Positions 8,866-18,594 of a stretch of 64,000 nucleotides of DNA are shown in pieces. A program made the position numbers and the translations under genes. The stretch is from Oceanispirochaeta sp. M1 (lineage in GTDB: Bacteria > Spirochaetota > Spirochaetia > DSM-2461), in NCBI RefSeq assembly GCF_003346715.1, contig NZ_QQPQ01000028.1, forward strand, positions 1-64,000, given 5' to 3'. The notes beneath the pieces were generated by a model. That model was not told where the DNA came from. It saw only the letters and a list, made by a program, of their open reading frames with translations, and ran no database searches. Numbering within the stretch: the first letter of the stretch is position 1; each line of letters begins with the position of its first letter.

Positions 8866-8885
8866 TACGACAGCCCTGTGTCGTA
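8866..8885. promoter_or_regulatory. Inverted repeat, candidate WYL-regulator operator
   Basis: TACGACA (8866-8872) and TGTCGTA (8879-8885) form a perfect 7-bp inverted repeat with a 6-bp spacer. It lies between the WYL regulator and the GyrI-like gene. A minus-strand -10-like TATACT at 8850-8855 follows it, so the palindrome occupies the -35 region. Confidence 0.5.
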
Positions 8886-8897
8886 CATATTTCAGAT

Positions 8898-9830
8898 TCA
8901 GTATTTTTTCCGGATTTTCTCTGCCATCTCTTTCAATGCGTCCCGAACAGAGGGAGGTTTCAGGACAGTGACATACTCTCCATAGGATAAAAGGAAGCCG
9001 TACATCCAACCGTCTGCAGGCATCTTTGTCTTCACAGTCAGACTGCCGTCGGCTTCAATATTACAGTTTTCCTTAGTATAAAATTCTTCCACCAGAGAAA
9101 TAATATATGGATCAAAGTTCAGTAAAAGATCTACCATTTTGGTATTGCTACTCTGATTTTGATTAAGGAGATATTCCTCAAATTGAAGTTCTTTTCTTTT
9201 TATATGAATGGGCTGGATCTCGGGATTCCGCATACGGGATGTCCGGAAGAGGCGATAACCCTCTTTATCCCGGCACCAGGCAAAAAGGTACCAGGCTCTC
9301 CATTTAAAAGCTATGGTGAGGGGTTCTACAGTCCTGAATGAAGTTTCAAGCTTGTTATTGGTATAAGTAAATTGAAGAAGCCTTTCCGAATCTACAGCGT
9401 CCTTGATGATCTTGAAGGATTCCTGATGTCTCGGGTCACCTCCCAGCATTGAAAAGTCTATAGACAGTTTCCCATTCCTCTCACTTAAAAAATCGGTATC
9501 CCGGGCCGGAAGAAGATTTTTAATCTTCTCCAGGGTACCGTCCATTTTATCATCTGTCAGAGTATCCGACACAGACTGCAGGGAGGTGATGATGTAATAA
9601 AGATCCTCAACAGAGACCAGCTGCCGGTCAATTTTGAAATTCTCCATAATACCGTAACCGCCATTGGGTCCCAGGACAGAGATGACAGGAATGCCAGCCA
9701 GTTCTATGGACTCCAGGTCCCGCTGGATAGTCCTGACGGTCACTCCAAAACGCTCGGCCAGAATCCTGGCACTGACAAGTTCATGATTCAGGAGATAAAC
9801 AATTATGGATAGAAGGCGGTCAATTTTCAC
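8898..9830 (-). CDS. YafY-type HTH-WYL transcriptional regulator
   Basis: This 310-residue regulator has an N-terminal DeoR-like winged helix (ARILAERFGVTVRTIQRDLE) followed by the FGPNGGYGI-like wing (VLGPNGGYGI). The WYL domain spans roughly residues 140-225, with RAWYLFAWCRDKEGYRLFR carrying the conserved core, and a WCX-like C-terminal extension follows. WYL domains bind ligands or nucleic acids. The GTG start overlaps the stop of the cupin gene (TAGTG), so translation is coupled. The palindrome just downstream is a plausible target. Confidence 0.88.
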   Translation of the reverse strand: MKIDRLLSIIVYLLNHELVSARILAERFGVTVRTIQRDLESIELAGIPVISVLGPNGGYGIMENFKIDRQLVSVEDLYYIITSLQSVSDTLTDDKMDGTLEKIKNLLPARDTDFLSERNGKLSIDFSMLGGDPRHQESFKIIKDAVDSERLLQFTYTNNKLETSFRTVEPLTIAFKWRAWYLFAWCRDKEGYRLFRTSRMRNPEIQPIHIKRKELQFEEYLLNQNQSSNTKMVDLLLNFDPYIISLVEEFYTKENCNIEADGSLTVKTKMPADGWMYGFLLSYGEYVTVLKPPSVRDALKEMAEKIRKKY

Positions 9831-10369
9831 TATACTCCCTTTCCTTGAGAATCCACATCTTCCGGCATGGTAATACTCTCATTACTGCAGCCGAACCTGG
9901 TAATATCATCAACTCTGTCGGGATAAATAATGAAGAGATCCTCAGAAACACCAGCTTCAAACATATGAGGAGTAAATCCCGGGGCAAGGGTGCATCCATA
10001 AAGAGAGTAAGTTCCCCCTTCTACCATATGACCGGCCTGCCAGACTCCAGCAGGTATTACAAATTGAACATACTGCCCCTTAAGGGGATCATTTCCCATA
10101 ATAATATCTTTGCTGGAACCATCGGGATAAAGAAGCACAAGGCGTAGCGGGTCTCCTCCATAAAAATGCCAGATCTCATCTGATGTAAGTTTATGAAAGA
10201 GTGAAACACTGGGGGGCTCATCACAGTACAGGGCTATTATGGCACTGCCACAGGGCTCTCCCGTCCCTAATTCCCGTTTAGAGCAGTAAGTCCTTTTATA
10301 TAGGGTCCCTTCCACGGGAAGTTCTTTCAGGCTGTAATGTTTAATTATGTCTTTCACTTTCTGCAGCAT
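9830..10369 (-). CDS. DUF985 cupin-fold protein
   Basis: This 179-residue cytoplasmic cupin of the DUF985 (Cupin_5) family opens with the family-typical ELPVEGTLYKRTYCS region. It then has SLFHKLTSDEIWHFYGGDPL and the late YSLYGCTLAPGFTPHMFE segment, which supply the likely metal- or sugar-binding histidines. Family structures suggest a sugar-epimerase-like fold, but no activity is established. It is the upstream partner of the WYL regulator, overlapping by 1 nt. Confidence 0.85.
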   Translation of the reverse strand: MLQKVKDIIKHYSLKELPVEGTLYKRTYCSKRELGTGEPCGSAIIALYCDEPPSVSLFHKLTSDEIWHFYGGDPLRLVLLYPDGSSKDIIMGNDPLKGQYVQFVIPAGVWQAGHMVEGGTYSLYGCTLAPGFTPHMFEAGVSEDLFIIYPDRVDDITRFGCSNESITMPEDVDSQGKGV

Positions 10370-10393
10370 TGATGACTCCTGTTGATATTACAA

Positions 10394-10783
10394 TCACTCA
10401 GCTAAGCTTTCCACCATCTCTTTTGTCAAAGTTGTGATTTGGACCAGGTATAGAGTTACTCCTATTGCAATGAAAATCAGGAGTATTCGTATCCATAACA
10501 AAGTAATGAAAAAGAGAATAGTGCTTATCATAACTACCCATAATACAGAGATAGAGGTGATTTTAGCTCTTCGAGAGACTGCTTTATATTTAATATATGA
10601 TCTTACATAGAGTCCAAGAACCCTATGGTTGATCAGCCATGTGTACATCTTCTCTGAGCTTTTCATATAACAGGCTGCAGATAATAGTAAAAATGGAGTA
10701 GTTGGTAAAACAGGAAGAACAATTCCTATGATTCCGAGAGATAGAAAAATATGACCGGCAATAAATAAAATTATTTTCTTCAT
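10394..10783 (-). CDS. ybaN: YbaN-family (DUF454) inner-membrane protein
   Basis: This 129-residue membrane protein has the DUF454 hallmark GIIGIVLPVLPTTPFLLLSAACY after a hydrophobic N-terminus, a short polar loop (MYTWLINHRVLGLYVRSY), and two more C-terminal helices. The function of the family is unknown. It lies 24 nt upstream of the cupin gene on the same strand and may lead that operon. Its promoter would share the 109-bp gap with the divergent helicase gene. Confidence 0.85.
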   Translation of the reverse strand: MKKIILFIAGHIFLSLGIIGIVLPVLPTTPFLLLSAACYMKSSEKMYTWLINHRVLGLYVRSYIKYKAVSRRAKITSISVLWVVMISTILFFITLLWIRILLIFIAIGVTLYLVQITTLTKEMVESLAE

Positions 10784-10892
10784 AATATGAACTTATAATG
10801 ATGCATAAATACAATTCATTACAATATAAAATTGATGCGGTATAATATGTTCTTAGAATAAATACATCAGGAACCCGAGGAACTGACAGACC

Positions 10893-13800
10893 ATGACTGA
10901 ACATATGATGCAATTTCATCCACTCATACAGGAGTGGTTTTTATCAAAATATAAAAGTCCTACAGATATTCAGGAACGGGGATGGAAAGAAATTTCTTCG
11001 GGATCTCATTCACTGATGACAGCGCCCACAGGAAGCGGTAAGACACTTGCCGCCTTTCTATGGTCCATAAACCAGCTGATAACAGGGGAATGGCCCGGGG
11101 GTATGGTTCGGGTCCTGTATATATCCCCCCTGAAAGCTCTCAATAATGATGTGAGACAGAATTTGACTGAGCCCCTTGCTGAGTTAAAGGCCAGGTTCAA
11201 AGAAAATGAAGTTCCCTTTCCTGAAATCAATATCAGCATAAGAAGCGGTGATACCAGCTCCTCTGACAGACAGAAAATGGTGCGGCGCCCTCCGGAAATA
11301 CTCATTACAACTCCTGAGAGTCTCAACATACTTTTGACATCGGGTGCTGCAGAAAAAATTTTATCAGGCCTCTCTGTTGTTATCCTTGATGAAATACATG
11401 CGGTAGCTGCCAATAAACGGGGTGTTCATCTTCTTTCAGCCATTGAGAGATTAACTCTGATAAACGGTGAGTTTCAAAGAATCGGACTCTCGGCTACTGT
11501 AAGGCCCATGTCTCTTGTTGCATCTCTGCTGGGTGGATTCTATCCCAGGGAATATGCGGAAGAAACATTGCGTCCAAGACAGATAAAGCTGATCCACTCG
11601 GATATAAAAAAACAATATGAAATCAATGTCAGCTTCCCCGAAAATCCTGAAGGAGAACAATCTCATTGGCCTGGTGTAATTGAAAATATTGTTAAGAAGA
11701 TAGAGGCAAACAGATCAACTCTGATCTTCAGTAACAGCAGAAGACAGACTGAAAAAGTTACCCGAATGATCAATGAGCATGTGGGAGAAACCATCGCTTT
11801 TGCCCACCATGGTTCCCTGTCCAGGGAAATCCGGTATTTTGTAGAACAGAAGATGAAAAATGGAGAACTCAAGGCTATTGTTGCCACAAGTTCTCTCGAG
11901 ATGGGAATAGACATCGGGAATATCGAAGAAGTAATTCTCATATCCGCTCCCTTTTCGGTCTCCTCAACTGTTCAGAGAATCGGTCGGGGAGGACATAATG
12001 TCGGTGATGTAAGCCGCGCCACTGTCTTCCCCATGTTCGGGAATGATATCATCCGGTCTGCAGTTACCGCAAAAGCCGTCAAAGATGGTGAAATTGAGGA
12101 ACTGGATGTTCCGGTCAATCCTCTGGATGTACTGGCTCAGGTCCTCCTGTCCATGTGCTGTACCAGGGAATGGAACCTTGATGAGCTATACCTTTTCATC
12201 ACATCAGTTTATATGTGGCATACCCTGCCCAGAAAACACTTTGATCTGGTAATGGAGATGCTCAACGGACGATACAGTGATACCCGGATCGGAGAACTCA
12301 AACCCAGGCTGAATATAGATAAGATTGAGAATACAGCCAAAGCAAGAGACGGCGCCGAACGTGTGATCTACATGTCCGGAGGAACCATTCCCGACAGGGG
12401 ATATTATGAACTGAGAATCCACGGGGATGGTGCTAAAATTGGAGAACTGGATGAAGAGTTTGTCTGGGAAAGATCTCATGGTGACTTCTTCACACTGGGA
12501 GCCCAGACCTGGCGAATTGATAATATAAATGACCGCTCTGTAGAGGTAAGTCCTTCTGATTCACAGGGAGCCATGAGCCCCTTCTGGAAGGCAGACCCTA
12601 ATGGACGGGACTTTTTCTTTTCCACGAAAATCCTCGACCTTCTTCAATTCTTCGAAACTGAACTCAGTAAGCCCGGGATAGCTGGAGAATCCTCGATCCA
12701 AAGGGTTCTCAAATCCAGCTATTCTATGGAAGATGATGCAATCGAAGCCCTCCTCTCCTTTATGAAAAGACAGAGAGATCATGTGGACGGAGCACTGCCC
12801 CATCGGACTCATCTTCTTATAGAGCACTTCAATGATCCCTTAAATAGAACTGACTGTCATCAAATTATCCTCCACACAGTGTGGGGCGGGAAATTGAACT
12901 TTCCCTACAGTGAAGCCCTTTCTCAGGCCTGGGAGAATAAACATGGTTATCCGCTGCAGGTATACTGTGATGATGATGCGGTTATCCTTGATCTGCCCCA
13001 TCAATTTGATATCAATGATGTTCTATCTCTGGTAGACGGTGATAATCTGGAAAAACTGCTCAGACAGAGACTGGAATCCACCATGTTTTTCGGAGCCCGC
13101 TTCAGACATAACTGTTCAAGGGCTCTTCTGCTTCCAAGAAAATCTTTCAAACAGAGAACTCCTTTATGGCTTACAAGGCTGAGGTCAAAGAAGCTTCTGC
13201 AGGCCGTAAGCCGATATGAAGATTTCCCTATCCTCACAGAGACATGGCGCTCCTGTCTCTATGATGATTTTGATATGCGTTCCCTTACCCAGATGCTGGA
13301 TGAGTTGAGAGAGGGGCAAATAAAAGTTACTGAAGTAACAACCAAGACACCCTCCCCCTTTGCCTCGGGAATTATTTATGACCATACCAACCAGAGAATG
13401 TACGAAGATGATACTCCCTTAGGGGGACAGTCCAATCTTCGTGAGGATCTGATAAAAGGGATTGTCCATGAATCGGGACTCAGACCCATGCTGTCTGAAG
13501 AACTTGTTGTAGAGTTCAATCAAAAACTACAGAGAACCTATCCAGATTACTGCCCCCCCACGGCTGATGACCTGTTTGACTGGGTTGAGGAGAGGATTTT
13601 CATCCCCCTGACTCAATGGGATGAGATGAAATCAGTCCTGACTAGAGATCTGCCGGATAAATCAGAGACTATGATAACTGAGACAGAGAAAAAGCTTGTC
13701 TTCTGGGAGACGAGTTTAAGCAGTGAAGTTCTAGTAATCTCATCTAATTATAAAAAGAAATATAAAGAAGCAGGATTTACATCAGAAATTGACTTTATCC

Positions 13801-15260
13801 TCCCCCGGTGGATCAGTTTTTCCGGACCAGAATATATGGAGACTCTTTGTTCAATTTATCCCGCACAGGAAAAAGATATTCTGGGTTTCCTGGAGACCAT
13901 GAGAGAATCTGAAGAGCTGATAATCGATGTACTCACCGAAAATGCCGAAACAGATCAGTTCTGTACTGCTGAGAACCTGGAAATACTCTTCCGTCTGAAA
14001 AGAAGAAAGGGACGGAGTAAATTCAAGGCTCTGCCTATAAAGAAGCTGCAGTTATTCCTGGCTCAGCATCAGTCACTGACCCGGGCCGGATCAGGCAAGG
14101 AACAGCTGCAGGAAGTTTTTGAAAAGTTGGTAGCATTTGGCGGGAAAGCCTCCCTCTGGGAAAGTGATTATTTTCCCTCAAGGGTGCAGCCCTACTATAA
14201 ATCCTGGCTTGATACCCTCTTTCAGGAGAGTTCTCTCTTATGGTACGGCTGCGGGAAAGAGAAGATTGCCTTCTGTTTTGAAGAAGAGCAGTCTTTGTTT
14301 ATAAAAAAAGAAAGCAGTGATGCAGAACTTGACCAGCTTCTTCCCGATAAGAGAGGAAGTTTTACATTCTGGGATATAAAGGAACATAGTCAGAAAGGCA
14401 GCACTGACCTGGTCTCATTTCTATGGGAACAGTGCTGGAACGGGCGTCTCAGCAACGACCACTATGGAACTGTCCGAACAGGGATTCTGAACAAATTCAA
14501 AGCCGAATCTTTCAAGGACATTGAAAGAAAAAGCGGAGGCCGAAGGATCAGTAGAGGCGGTTTTAACCGCTGGTCGAACTCCAGACCCGTGGAAGGGCGC
14601 TGGTTCCTTACCGAGTCTATTTATGATGAGGAAGATCTAATCGAAAGAGATGAACGTCTCAGGGATGTGATCAGGCAGCTTTTTATCCGCTATGGAGTTC
14701 TTTTTCGTCAGCTCCTGGAAAGAGAAACAGAACAGCTGAACTGGAATGCTGTTTTCCGGACACTTCGCTTGATGGAACTCTCAGGGGAATGCGTATCGGG
14801 CTACTTCTTTGAGGATATACGAGGCATACAATTTGCCAGCTGGGAGGCTCTGCGTGAATTATCTGAGCCCATGGATGAAGAGAATATGTACTGGATGAAC
14901 TGTACCGACCCTGCCTCACTATCAGGAATCAAGGTCGACGCTCTCAAAGGGAATTACCCAGGCAGGCTGCAGGGAAGTCATATGGTCTTTCGTGGAGAGA
15001 ACCCCATTCTTTTCTCCAAACGGAACGGAAAAGATCTGGATTTCTTTACAGATGAAAAAGCAGTGGATTCCCTGGAGGCTCTGAGTTTCTTCAAGGTGCT
15101 TCTCAGCCGGGAGTTTAATCCTCTTAAATCCATAAAGGTAGAGACCGTCAATGGAGTAGCTATTTCGGAGAGTCCCTATAAAGAAGTTCTCAAACAAGCC
15201 GGGTTCAGGGATAATTACAGTGTTTTTATTCTCAGTGGAATAATCAAAGGTAATCGCTGA
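10893..15260 (+). CDS. lhr: Lhr-type large superfamily 2 helicase
   Basis: This is an ATP-dependent 3'-5' DNA helicase of the Lhr family, involved in DNA repair. At 1455 residues it has the full Lhr length. The helicase core occupies about residues 1-450: Walker A APTGSGKT (44-51), DEIH (166-169), the SAT motif in GLSATVRP, and motif VI QRIGRGGH starting at residue 361. The Lhr winged-helix and beta-barrel core follows, then a long C-terminal domain typical of Lhr-Core plus CTD proteins. A GAGGA site lies about 11 nt before the ATG. ATGs at residues 5 and 6 are alternatives. It is monocistronic. Confidence 0.92.
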   Translation: MTEHMMQFHPLIQEWFLSKYKSPTDIQERGWKEISSGSHSLMTAPTGSGKTLAAFLWSINQLITGEWPGGMVRVLYISPLKALNNDVRQNLTEPLAELKARFKENEVPFPEINISIRSGDTSSSDRQKMVRRPPEILITTPESLNILLTSGAAEKILSGLSVVILDEIHAVAANKRGVHLLSAIERLTLINGEFQRIGLSATVRPMSLVASLLGGFYPREYAEETLRPRQIKLIHSDIKKQYEINVSFPENPEGEQSHWPGVIENIVKKIEANRSTLIFSNSRRQTEKVTRMINEHVGETIAFAHHGSLSREIRYFVEQKMKNGELKAIVATSSLEMGIDIGNIEEVILISAPFSVSSTVQRIGRGGHNVGDVSRATVFPMFGNDIIRSAVTAKAVKDGEIEELDVPVNPLDVLAQVLLSMCCTREWNLDELYLFITSVYMWHTLPRKHFDLVMEMLNGRYSDTRIGELKPRLNIDKIENTAKARDGAERVIYMSGGTIPDRGYYELRIHGDGAKIGELDEEFVWERSHGDFFTLGAQTWRIDNINDRSVEVSPSDSQGAMSPFWKADPNGRDFFFSTKILDLLQFFETELSKPGIAGESSIQRVLKSSYSMEDDAIEALLSFMKRQRDHVDGALPHRTHLLIEHFNDPLNRTDCHQIILHTVWGGKLNFPYSEALSQAWENKHGYPLQVYCDDDAVILDLPHQFDINDVLSLVDGDNLEKLLRQRLESTMFFGARFRHNCSRALLLPRKSFKQRTPLWLTRLRSKKLLQAVSRYEDFPILTETWRSCLYDDFDMRSLTQMLDELREGQIKVTEVTTKTPSPFASGIIYDHTNQRMYEDDTPLGGQSNLREDLIKGIVHESGLRPMLSEELVVEFNQKLQRTYPDYCPPTADDLFDWVEERIFIPLTQWDEMKSVLTRDLPDKSETMITETEKKLVFWETSLSSEVLVISSNYKKKYKEAGFTSEIDFILPRWISFSGPEYMETLCSIYPAQEKDILGFLETMRESEELIIDVLTENAETDQFCTAENLEILFRLKRRKGRSKFKALPIKKLQLFLAQHQSLTRAGSGKEQLQEVFEKLVAFGGKASLWESDYFPSRVQPYYKSWLDTLFQESSLLWYGCGKEKIAFCFEEEQSLFIKKESSDAELDQLLPDKRGSFTFWDIKEHSQKGSTDLVSFLWEQCWNGRLSNDHYGTVRTGILNKFKAESFKDIERKSGGRRISRGGFNRWSNSRPVEGRWFLTESIYDEEDLIERDERLRDVIRQLFIRYGVLFRQLLERETEQLNWNAVFRTLRLMELSGECVSGYFFEDIRGIQFASWEALRELSEPMDEENMYWMNCTDPASLSGIKVDALKGNYPGRLQGSHMVFRGENPILFSKRNGKDLDFFTDEKAVDSLEALSFFKVLLSREFNPLKSIKVETVNGVAISESPYKEVLKQAGFRDNYSVFILSGIIKGNR

Positions 15261-15288
15261 GTAAAATAAACTGTTACTCAGACGATAG

Positions 15289-16470
15289 TTATTCGTCAAG
15301 GAGCCTTTTTTCACCCTCCAAAGCACGAAGGGGCGCTATATCCTGGCTGACTTCAATGACTCCGCGATATACCTTATCTTCAAAAAGTGGGAAATAGCGG
15401 ATATGAATAAATTTTTCTCCCATCTGAATCCAGAATTCCGCTTCCGTCTGTTTTCCAGTCTTAAAATCTTCAACAATTTTCTGAACTATATGTACACTCT
15501 TGGGAGGATGACAGTTCTGCACGTCCCGCCCGATGATTCCCGGTGAACGGGGAAAAATCCGCTCCTTCCCCTGACTGTAATATCTGACACGGTCATTTTC
15601 ATCAACATAGGTAATATCCAGTGGAAGATTTTTTAACATAAGATCTATTTGTTTTGGAAGAAGTTTACCCACAGAAAGATCAATCTCTGCACTATCTACA
15701 CTATTCGAATTCTTTATTTCTACGGGAAGGATATCCGGGTCCCAGAGATTACCCGGTTTAACCCAGGAATATCCGATTTCATTTTCACCACGGCGAATAT
15801 CTTTCCATGTGGACTCGGGTAGTTTTCTCATGGCAGTTGGAAAAAGAATCTTTTCCTCCATAAAGATCATTCTTTTCATGGAAGTAATCAAAACACTGCT
15901 TTTTTTACGGCTTGCAGCCAAATTATCAGCTTCAAGGCTTTGGCTTATCTCTTTCATTAACTCACGTATTTCATCATGTTTCCCCCACATAACCTTTGAG
16001 GGCCCGGAGAATCCCACCCCTTCCAGATAGGGAAACAATTGATTTTCTTTTCGAACATAATGATTCTCCACCAGACTGATCTGATGAATAATATAACCCA
16101 GAGGCTCAGCTTTCCTGATAGATCGTTTAAGCTGTTTGAGCAGTTTCTTTAAGGCTATATTTTCCTTTCTGTAGGTATCAACAGGGTGCCCGGCCAGGAT
16201 TCTTCCCATTTTATCCCTGCGAAAGCTTTTCTTCAGGGAATCTTCGAAGGCAGCAACATGAATTTCACAAAGCTTCTGTACATCTTCCACAGGAACGCCT
16301 TCCGCAATCAGAGCCTGTTCCGCCTCGGCTATTTCTTCAGGACTGAGATCCTTCAATAGGGTGGAAAACCTCTTTTTCATCTTCGGAATATCCTGGTCAG
16401 TCTTCAGATTCCCGATTATTTCACTCAGTTCTCTTTTTCGATCTTCTTTATTCTGGATACTTTCCGACAT
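15289..16470 (-). CDS. DUF438 / hemerythrin / PAS domain protein
   Basis: This 393-residue soluble protein has an N-terminal DUF438 domain (about 1-80), a hemerythrin HHE four-helix domain (about 95-235, with HQISLVENHYVRKENQLFPYLE and MEEKILFPTAM giving the His/Glu ligands), and a C-terminal PAS domain (about 270-390). This architecture is common in anaerobes, and hemerythrin sites bind O2 or NO at a di-iron centre. GGGAGATGTT precedes the ATG. It sits next to Ric and the flavodiiron protein, which supports a role in oxygen or NO response, but no output domain is visible. Confidence 0.87.
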   Translation of the reverse strand: MSESIQNKEDRKRELSEIIGNLKTDQDIPKMKKRFSTLLKDLSPEEIAEAEQALIAEGVPVEDVQKLCEIHVAAFEDSLKKSFRRDKMGRILAGHPVDTYRKENIALKKLLKQLKRSIRKAEPLGYIIHQISLVENHYVRKENQLFPYLEGVGFSGPSKVMWGKHDEIRELMKEISQSLEADNLAASRKKSSVLITSMKRMIFMEEKILFPTAMRKLPESTWKDIRRGENEIGYSWVKPGNLWDPDILPVEIKNSNSVDSAEIDLSVGKLLPKQIDLMLKNLPLDITYVDENDRVRYYSQGKERIFPRSPGIIGRDVQNCHPPKSVHIVQKIVEDFKTGKQTEAEFWIQMGEKFIHIRYFPLFEDKVYRGVIEVSQDIAPLRALEGEKRLLDE

Positions 16471-16556
16471 AACATCTCCCGGTATCTTTATTCCACGGCT
16501 ATACTTATATTCTTATACAGGGGGGGTGAAATAGCCAGACATGTTATGTCAAAGAA

Positions 16557-17255
16557 TCAGAGTTTGCCGAAGAGTACAGTGTTTTCCAGATGGATGTGAT
16601 TGAATGTATCCTTTTCCAGGTCATTAAGTAGATAATATGTTCTTCTATATGAACCACAGGCATTGGAAGGAGCTGTATAATCACCCGTTATTTTGGCCAG
16701 TTCCTTAAAAACATCTCCTGCCGTATCATGTTCACTTTCAGTCTCTTCTATAAACTTCAGTATCTGTGATTTCAAAGAGTCGCTGTTATTCTTTTCATAT
16801 TCAATAATCATAGGAAATAGATTTTCCTCTTCTTTAACCAGATGTGCTTCCAGTTCTGTCTTGAGATTTCCGAACAGGTGGTGGACCTGAAGCAGGGTTT
16901 CTCCATCTGTTTTAAAGTGAACTTTAAGAATTTTAAACATCAGGTTATTCAATTCAGCCAGGGCTTCTTTCATAAAGACATGATGTGTATTCAAAATATG
17001 ACTGATGATGGTGCTCATAGATGCACCACTCCAGTCTCTTGTCACCTTATCAGATTCAATGGCTTGTTCTACAGCCTTTTCAAGATCATTTATAACAGCC
17101 TGCTCATTAAGGTTCATATTTTTTAGAGCTTCAGCCAGGGTATCTTTTCCACCGCAGCAATAATCCAGTTTGTACCTGCTCAGTTCAGGAACCGTCGACG
17201 GATAAGCTGTAACGATTTCACCGAGTGATTTATTTATATCTATAATATTTTTCAT
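16557..17255 (-). CDS. ric: Ric/YtfE/ScdA iron-sulfur repair di-iron protein
   Basis: This 232-residue protein repairs iron-sulfur clusters after NO or oxidative damage in characterised relatives. The N-terminal ScdA_N (DUF542) domain carries the diagnostic YKLDYCCGGKDTL segment at about residues 27-39. The hemerythrin-like domain follows, with conserved histidines in SHILNTHHVFM, HHLFGNLKTELEAHLVKEEENLFP and SEHDTAGD. AAGGAAATAAACA precedes the ATG. It begins 20 nt after the flavodiiron gene and is almost certainly in the same operon, which fits a nitrosative-stress pair. Confidence 0.93.
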   Translation of the reverse strand: MKNIIDINKSLGEIVTAYPSTVPELSRYKLDYCCGGKDTLAEALKNMNLNEQAVINDLEKAVEQAIESDKVTRDWSGASMSTIISHILNTHHVFMKEALAELNNLMFKILKVHFKTDGETLLQVHHLFGNLKTELEAHLVKEEENLFPMIIEYEKNNSDSLKSQILKFIEETESEHDTAGDVFKELAKITGDYTAPSNACGSYRRTYYLLNDLEKDTFNHIHLENTVLFGKL

Positions 17256-17275
17256 TGTTTATTTCCTTTAATTCC

Positions 17276-18499
17276 TTACTCTGCCATTACCTGATCAATT
17301 GTATGGTAAACAGCCCTTTTTAATGTTTCTCTGCTCTCTTTATTCAACGAAAACCGGATTCTTATGGGAAAATAGACATCAGTCATACCGGTTGATTTAA
17401 CAATGTCACTGGTATTGAGAGTATTGAATCCAGAAGCATTCAAATACTCCTGTATGATTTCGATCGGTTCTCCACTCCACCCATAGGAACCAAAGGCAAC
17501 TGCACATTTACCACCAAGGTCAATATCTTCCAGTTTTTTCAACACTGGTTCAAGATTCCCGATCATATCTGCATAACGTGTGGATGTTCCGAAAAATACA
17601 ATATCCGCAGCTTTTATTTCTGAAATTACATCATCGAGTTCTGTTTTATTCACATCAACCATGTTCATCTCTATATGATTATCATCATAGATCTCTTTTA
17701 TTTCACCGGCAATTTCCTTTGTATTACCAGTCATGGAAGAGAATAGAACCAATGCTTTTCTTGTAGAGTTGATGTTCCTGCTCATATCATCATATATCTG
17801 AATAAAATCCCGAGCATTTTTTCTTAAAATATATCCATGAGAAGGTGCTATTATTTCAATATCAAGATCTTTAATCTTCTCAATCATCTCTTTTACATAC
17901 ATCCTGTGAGGATGCATAATCAGTTTGTAGTAAACCTTGAAATCTTCAAGGATATCATTACTCTCTCTGTCATTAAAATGATTCTCACTGGCGACATGTG
18001 TGGAAAAAACATCACAGGAAAAAAGAGTTTTATCTTCAATACAGTAGGTCAGCATTGTCTCTTCGGTGTGGAGATAAGGAGTTTCAATAAATGAAAGAGT
18101 TTTACCGCCAATATCGAGGGTATCTCCAGTTTTAACAATGTGAAACTCTCTGTCATGGAGTTTGTACATCTCTTTCAGCTCAAAAACAGCCGGCTTGGTA
18201 CAGACAATAACTGCATTCACAGCCTTGGCCGCCAGAGTTCTCAAACCACCCGAATGATCAGGCTCTGTATGATTGATTACGATATATTGAATCTCTGCCA
18301 GATCAATTTCTTTTTCCAGATTATCCCTGTACTCTTTTCCGAAAGAGATATCCACAGTGTCAATAATTGTCGGTTTTCCAGATTTAATCAGGTAGCTGTT
18401 ATATGTGGTTCCTTTTGTCAGAACCAGTCTGTGAAAGGGAACATCACGGTTATCTACTTTTCCAACCCATGATGTTTTGTCATTTAATTTTATACTCAT
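17276..18499 (-). CDS. fprA: Flavodiiron protein (A-type flavoprotein, NO/O2 reductase)
   Basis: This 407-residue enzyme reduces NO or O2 using electrons from rubredoxin or a related carrier. The N-terminal metallo-beta-lactamase domain has the di-iron motif HTEPDH (H77, E79, D81, H82) and later ligands in TPYLHTEETM and APSHGYILR. The C-terminal flavodoxin domain binds FMN (LFSSMTGNTKEIA and GSYGWSGE). The start at 18499 is chosen because GGAGG lies 5 nt upstream; an in-frame start at 18580 would lie in the promoter. Rubredoxin is not encoded here. A palindromic FNR-type site lies about 75 bp upstream. Confidence 0.93.
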   Translation of the reverse strand: MSIKLNDKTSWVGKVDNRDVPFHRLVLTKGTTYNSYLIKSGKPTIIDTVDISFGKEYRDNLEKEIDLAEIQYIVINHTEPDHSGGLRTLAAKAVNAVIVCTKPAVFELKEMYKLHDREFHIVKTGDTLDIGGKTLSFIETPYLHTEETMLTYCIEDKTLFSCDVFSTHVASENHFNDRESNDILEDFKVYYKLIMHPHRMYVKEMIEKIKDLDIEIIAPSHGYILRKNARDFIQIYDDMSRNINSTRKALVLFSSMTGNTKEIAGEIKEIYDDNHIEMNMVDVNKTELDDVISEIKAADIVFFGTSTRYADMIGNLEPVLKKLEDIDLGGKCAVAFGSYGWSGEPIEIIQEYLNASGFNTLNTSDIVKSTGMTDVYFPIRIRFSLNKESRETLKRAVYHTIDQVMAE

Positions 18500-18563
18500 A
18501 TTATCCTCCAGATAATCATTTCTCTTTGATATGATCTGAAGATAAATGAGATTCAAGGATAAT

Positions 18564-18583
18564 AATGTGATTTGAAACACATT
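18564..18583. promoter_or_regulatory. FNR/CRP-type palindrome upstream of fprA-ric
   Basis: AATGTG (18564-18569) and CACATT (18578-18583) form a perfect 6-bp inverted repeat in a 20-bp site with an FNR/HcpR-like TGTG-N8-CACA pattern. A minus-strand TATCTT at 18539-18544 would place a start near 18532, with the site centred at -41.5. This is the standard class II activator geometry. The assignment is inferred. Confidence 0.6.
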
Positions 18584-18594
18584 TTAGATTTTTC

